Below are positions 60,414 to 64,000 of a stretch of DNA of 64,000 nucleotides, in pieces. The stretch is taken from assembly GCA_022482785.1 (NCBI GenBank), contig JAKVON010000003.1, positions 62,001 through 126,000 on the forward strand, in the 5' to 3' direction. Under the pieces are notes generated by a model. It was not told the origin of the DNA, searched no databases, and saw only the letters and a program-made list of their open reading frames with translations. How positions within the stretch are numbered: the first letter of the stretch is position 1; the number at the start of each line of letters is the position of its first letter. The translations under genes and the position numbers were made by a program. The stretch is from Atopobiaceae bacterium (lineage in GTDB: Bacteria; Actinomycetota; Coriobacteriia; Coriobacteriales; Atopobiaceae).

Positions 60414-61491
60414 AGCTCACCACCTTGGTGTCGACGAGCTGCTGCTTGGAGAAGTAGCCGAGGTTGGTGGTAGAGATGACGGTCTGAATCCCCTCTTGCA
60501 TGCAGCGAAGGATGGCGCCTCTCCTCTCCTCGTCGAGCTCGCTCATCACGTCGTCCAGGAGGAGCAGGGGCTTGCTTCCCTTCACCTCCTCCGCCATGCT
60601 CACCTCGGCGAGCTTCCAGGCGAGAACCAGGCTTCTCTGCTGCCCTTGGGAGCCGAAGTCTCGGGCATCCCTACCGTCGATGAAGAAGCGGATGTCATCG
60701 TGATGCGGCCCCACGAGGGTCTGCTGGCGGCGGATGTCATCCGCCCTGCTTGCGGCCATTCTCTCCCTGACGAGGAATCCCAGCTGCTCCTTGCTCATCG
60801 ACCGGCAGCCGTCGCCAAGCGCGGTGAGGTAGCGACACTCCACCTTTTCCCGGGGGAAGAACTGCGAGGATGTCCTCCGCAGGTTCTCGCTGAGGCGGGA
60901 GAAGAGCCTCAGCCGGTTGAACAGGAGGCTTGCAGCGCCGAGAGAGACGGATTCGTCCCAGGCGTCGAGCAGCGCCTCGTCGATTCTCTCCTCCTTGAGA
61001 AGCCTGTTTCTCTGCTCTATCGACCTGGTGAAAGAGGAAAGTATCCTCTGGTAGCCGTCGCTCGCCTGACATCCGAAGGAATCTATCTCGTCCCTTCTCA
61101 GGGAGGCATTTCGCTTGACGAGCGCGAGGTCGTCAGGGGTGAAGAGAATCGAGACGAGCGCGCCGGAGATGTCGGATACGCGGCATCTCTTGCCATTTCT
61201 CGAGAAATGGCGTCCCCTCTCGTCGAGTTCCACCTCGAGGTCGACGACCCGGCCGTCACCCAGGACGCGGAGTGCCGCATGCCCCTTCCCGGCGCCCTCG
61301 CGAATGAGCGCGGCCGTCGTGGGATGTCGAAAGGAGAAGCCCGTCGTCAGGAGTTGCAGGGCCTCTATCGTGTTGGTCTTCCCCGTCGCGTTGTCGCCAA
61401 GGAGGATGGTCGTCGAGGGGGAGAGCTCTATGTCCCTCGACTCGATGTTCCTGAAGTTCCTGAGGGCGAGGTCGGATGCGACGAGCGGCAC
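60403..61491 (-). CDS. recF: DNA replication and repair protein RecF (GTG start)
   Basis: A 362-residue SMC-like ATPase. Walker A is LLGDNATGKTN, signature DFGSQGQQRSLVLA and Walker B LLLLDDVMSELD. It binds gapped DNA and helps load RecA. The start is GTG 61491, one base after the dnaN stop, so reinitiation is likely. The GTG has no ribosome site of its own. Confidence 0.95.
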   Translation of the reverse strand: MPLVASDLALRNFRNIESRDIELSPSTTILLGDNATGKTNTIEALQLLTTGFSFRHPTTAALIREGAGKGHAALRVLGDGRVVDLEVELDERGRHFSRNGKRCRVSDISGALVSILFTPDDLALVKRNASLRRDEIDSFGCQASDGYQRILSSFTRSIEQRNRLLKEERIDEALLDAWDESVSLGAASLLFNRLRLFSRLSENLRRTSSQFFPREKVECRYLTALGDGCRSMSKEQLGFLVRERMAASRADDIRRQQTLVGPHHDDIRFFIDGRDARDFGSQGQQRSLVLAWKLAEVSMAEEVKGSKPLLLLDDVMSELDEERRGAILRCMQEGIQTVISTTNLGYFSKQQLVDTKVVSYGS

Positions 61492-61492
61492 G

Positions 61493-62635
61493 CTACTGGT
61501 TTCTCGAGAAGAGCGGCATCATGAGGTAGAGGTAGTTGACCTTGGCAAACGACTTGAAAGAGCCGACGTTCTTGTTGCGGACGAGGCCGACCTCGAACAG
61601 GATCTCCTTCTCGCCCTCTATGGCCCCTATGCAGTCGGCGACGTACTGATAGTTGAATGCGATCGAGACGTCGCCACCCGTGACCTCGGCAGGAACGATT
61701 TCGCGCGCCTCTCCCTGGTCGGTTGCCATGGAGGTGAGCGTGAGGGTGTTGCCCTCGGCATCTATCACGAAGGAGATGAGGGGGGGCTTCTTCGCGATGG
61801 CACCGGCGGTCGCTATGACGGCGACCCTCTTGAGGGCCGCGGCAAACTCGCCGAGGTCGAGCTTGACGGAGCTCACCGTCTCGGAGGGGAGCAGGCCCTT
61901 GTAGTTGATGAAGTCGCCTTCGAGGCGACGGGAGAGGTAGGTCGTCGTGCCCGTGGAGAAGACGACCTGGTTGCTGGTGAATCCGATGAGGATGTCACTT
62001 TCGTCAGAGGGAAGAGAGAGCACCTCGTGGAAGGCGTCACCCGGGATGATGACCTTGAAACTCTTCTCCACGGACGACGTCTCGATGTTGGTGTCGCATA
62101 CGGCGACGCGATGGGAGTCGGAGGCGACCATCCTGAGGACGTTTTCTTCCAGGGTCATGAAGATGCCGTGGAAGATGGGACGGGAGGAGTCCTTCGAGGT
62201 CGCCTTGTAGACCTTGTCGACCATCGAGCTCACGAGCTCCTTGGGAAGTTCGATGGAACGCTCGAGGGCATAGTCCGGGAAGAGGAACTCCCGGTAATCG
62301 CCCGGATTGAGCACATTGAGGGAGTAGTTGCTCTTGAGGCAGCTGATGGTCAGCCCCTTCTCGTCGCCATCGAACCGAATGGCGGCGTCAGGAAGGACCT
62401 TCACGATGTTAGAGAGGATCTTCCCCGAGACGACGGCATTGCCTTCCTGCTCGATGTTGGCAGGAATCTTCGTCCTTATGTAGGTGGTCAGGTTGGTCGA
62501 TTCGAGCTCGATCGTCCCATCGGCCGCCTTGAGGTAGATGCAGGAGAGCACAGGCTGCGTCGCGCTCGAGGAGATGGCATGCGACGCGATAGAGAGAGCC
62601 TTAGCAAGGGCCGACTGGCTTACTGTGAATCTCAT
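61493..62635 (-). CDS. dnaN: DNA polymerase III beta subunit (sliding clamp)
   Basis: A 380-residue clamp of three repeated domains. The start MRFTVSQSALAKALSIASHA and the end LYLMMPLFSRNQ are typical. It encircles DNA and tethers the polymerase. ATG 62635 has AAAGG upstream. It is followed by recF after one base. Confidence 0.96.
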   Translation of the reverse strand: MRFTVSQSALAKALSIASHAISSSATQPVLSCIYLKAADGTIELESTNLTTYIRTKIPANIEQEGNAVVSGKILSNIVKVLPDAAIRFDGDEKGLTISCLKSNYSLNVLNPGDYREFLFPDYALERSIELPKELVSSMVDKVYKATSKDSSRPIFHGIFMTLEENVLRMVASDSHRVAVCDTNIETSSVEKSFKVIIPGDAFHEVLSLPSDESDILIGFTSNQVVFSTGTTTYLSRRLEGDFINYKGLLPSETVSSVKLDLGEFAAALKRVAVIATAGAIAKKPPLISFVIDAEGNTLTLTSMATDQGEAREIVPAEVTGGDVSIAFNYQYVADCIGAIEGEKEILFEVGLVRNKNVGSFKSFAKVNYLYLMMPLFSRNQ

Positions 62636-62855
62636 TACTAAGACCTTTCTCTTTAAAAAAGATAGTTGTTGTAATAGACCGCGTCGAAGAGATGAAAAGT
62701 GCAGAGAATACCTGTTAGAGACCTATAAACACATCATGTTGCACTGTAGAAATTCCCTTCTTTTTTCATCATTTCAAATGACGTCTCAAAATCATTGAAC
62801 GTGGATGGTGTCCTTTTCTGCCTTCTTTGACAACTTTTTTACAAAGACAGGTGGA
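62636..62855. other. dnaA-dnaN intergenic region
   Basis: An AT-rich 220-base gap that should hold the dnaN promoter. I looked for TTATCCACA-type DnaA boxes on both strands and found none close to consensus, so a DnaA-box cluster of the origin is more likely upstream of dnaA, outside the window. Confidence 0.45.
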
Positions 62856-64000
62856 TTACTCAAGGACGTTCTCCTTTATTCGCATGATCCTGTCAAAGAA
62901 AACCCTGTTCCCCTTGCCTTCCTTGTCGACCCATTCGATGCTGTGCTTCACCGTCGCATGGCTTCTGCCGCCGAACTTCTCCCCGATGTCGGCCAAGGTG
63001 TATTCGGTGAGATTCCTCGACAGCCAGATCGCGACGTGGCGCGGCTCCATCAGCTCCTTGTTTCTCTTGCTCCCGATGAGGTCCTTGTGGTTGATGCCGT
63101 AGTCCGCCTCGACGCAATGCTGAATCTCCTCGATCGTGACGATCTTCTGCTCCGAGGGGAAGGATTCCTTCACGAGCCGATGAACGTCCTCCTTCTCGAG
63201 GACATACCCGAGCTTCTCCCTCTCAGTCGCCGTTATGAGGCACTTGTGGCAGAAAGTCTTTATGGTGCGGATGTTCGTGCCGGACTTCTCCGCCATGAAT
63301 TCGAGGAGCTCTGGGCTGATGCTTCCGGAATAGAGGGAGCTGTGCTCCCTCCTTCCCTCCTCTTTCTGGCGCTCGTAGAAGGTCTTTATGAGCGTGAGCT
63401 TGAGCTCGTAGTCGGGAATCTGGATTGCGATGGGGAAGCCGCCTCCCACGCGGCTCGTGATGCGCTCGTCCATCTTCTTCTTGGTGCTCCCGAGCTGGTT
63501 CGGCTGGCGGTCGGCGGCGATGACGATCTGCTTGTCGTGGTCCTTGAGGTAGTTGAAGATGTCGAAGAAGTAGTCGATGGTCCTGTCTCGCTCCGTGAGC
63601 CACTGAAAGTCATCGATGATGAGGATGTCTATGTCCTGGTAATAGCCGGTCAGAGCCGAGAGGGCATTGTTGTTGCCGTTGTTCTTGTCGTTGAGGGCCC
63701 TGACGTAATCGTTGAGGAAGTCCCTCGACGTCTTGTAGACGCAGATCCTCGAGGGGTCGTTGAAATAGATGTAGTTGTAGATGGCCTTGAGCAGGTGCGT
63801 CTTCCCAAGCCCGCTCTTTCCGTAGATGAAGAGGGGGTTGAAGTTCTTCGACATGCCGTTTGCGACCTGTTTCGCCGCCTGAAGCGCGATTCGGTTCTCC
63901 TCGCCCTCGATGAAGGTGTCGAAGGTGAGCTCCGAGTCGTTGATGGAGATGTCCTCGACCAGGGGGTTCATGTTCCTTCTTGCGAGGGTGTCCGTGGGCG
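62856..64000 (-). CDS. dnaA: Chromosomal replication initiator DnaA (5' part missing, runs off the right edge)
   Basis: Visible are the AAA+ ATPase with Walker A GKSGLGKTHLL and Walker B ILIIDDFQWL, then the C-terminal DNA-binding domain with the signature-like GGRSHATVKHSIEW. The track starts at an internal ATG (63971), but the frame stays open to the window end, and 371 residues are too few for a whole DnaA. The N-terminal domains I and II should lie beyond 64000. It initiates replication by opening the origin. The divergent signature (SHATVKH instead of DHTTVIH) is worth noting. Confidence 0.95.
   Translation of the reverse strand, partial: PTDTLARRNMNPLVEDISINDSELTFDTFIEGEENRIALQAAKQVANGMSKNFNPLFIYGKSGLGKTHLLKAIYNYIYFNDPSRICVYKTSRDFLNDYVRALNDKNNGNNNALSALTGYYQDIDILIIDDFQWLTERDRTIDYFFDIFNYLKDHDKQIVIAADRQPNQLGSTKKKMDERITSRVGGGFPIAIQIPDYELKLTLIKTFYERQKEEGRREHSSLYSGSISPELLEFMAEKSGTNIRTIKTFCHKCLITATEREKLGYVLEKEDVHRLVKESFPSEQKIVTIEEIQHCVEADYGINHKDLIGSKRNKELMEPRHVAIWLSRNLTEYTLADIGEKFGGRSHATVKHSIEWVDKEGKGNRVFFDRIMRIKENVLE

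Overview
The window is a high-GC, densely coded chromosomal segment from an actinobacterium. The gene content and arrangement (dnaA-dnaN-recF-dciA-gyrB-gyrA, rpsF-ssb-rpsR-rplI-dnaB, class B sortase, very large PQTGD-anchored surface proteins, V4R and DegV proteins) suggest a member of the Coriobacteriia, probably Olsenella/Atopobiaceae-like. That taxonomic call is inference from gene content only. The right edge lies inside dnaA, so the window covers the origin-proximal region read on the minus strand.

Layout from left to right: (1) 1-370, the start of a BglG/LicT-type antiterminator gene running off the left edge, with a promoter and two tandem RAT-like RNA elements in its leader. (2) 401-4625, a membrane-anchored staphylococcal-nuclease-like protein, a DEAD-box helicase and an EF-G-like GTPase. 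(3) 4.9-19.2 kb, two giant secreted cell-wall-anchored proteins: a 14-repeat FctA/Spy0128-like fibre and a second adhesin with SdrD-like, InlB-like and DUF11-like modules. (4) 19.2-20.2 kb, a gene-poor stretch with palindromes and a possible glpK remnant. (5) 20.2-29.4 kb, mtnA, a YgjP-like protein, a radical SAM/SPASM protein, an RlmD/TrmA-type methyltransferase, a two-gene ABC exporter, and a V4R sensor overlapping a PAS-GGDEF diguanylate cyclase. (6) 29.5-34.7 kb, a minus-strand operon purE-yqeY-srtB-purF-purM-purN with the sortase embedded in it. (7) 34.9-36.9 kb, a CDF metal transporter and a pyridoxal kinase. (8) 37.0-43.1 kb, purA-degV-degV-purD-nudF plus an unknown membrane protein. 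(9) 43.1-46.8 kb, dnaB and the S6-SSB-S18-L9 operon. (10) 47.3-54.3 kb, a DUF4013 membrane protein, two serine tRNAs, a sensor-GGDEF-PTS EIIC fusion, typA, a small unknown gene and a tRNA-Ile/tRNA-Ala pair. (11) 54.4-64.0 kb, a bifunctional-nuclease-family protein, gyrA, gyrB, dciA, recF, dnaN and partial dnaA.

Functional links: sortase B can plausibly anchor the two PQTGD surface proteins. Purine synthesis is split over two operons (purE/F/M/N and purA/D). Two diguanylate cyclases of different architecture imply c-di-GMP signalling. The most unusual protein is the sensor-GGDEF-EIIC fusion, which places a complete fructose-type PTS membrane domain behind a diguanylate cyclase.

Caution: single-base indels break at least seven genes (EF-G-like, giant fibre, mtnA, purF, ssb, rpsF, GGDEF-EIIC), mostly in short C or G runs. 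Several of these genes should be essential, so most indels are probably sequence errors. I give reconstructed spans and mark the breaks. Long antisense ORFs in the track are GC-rich shadows and are omitted.
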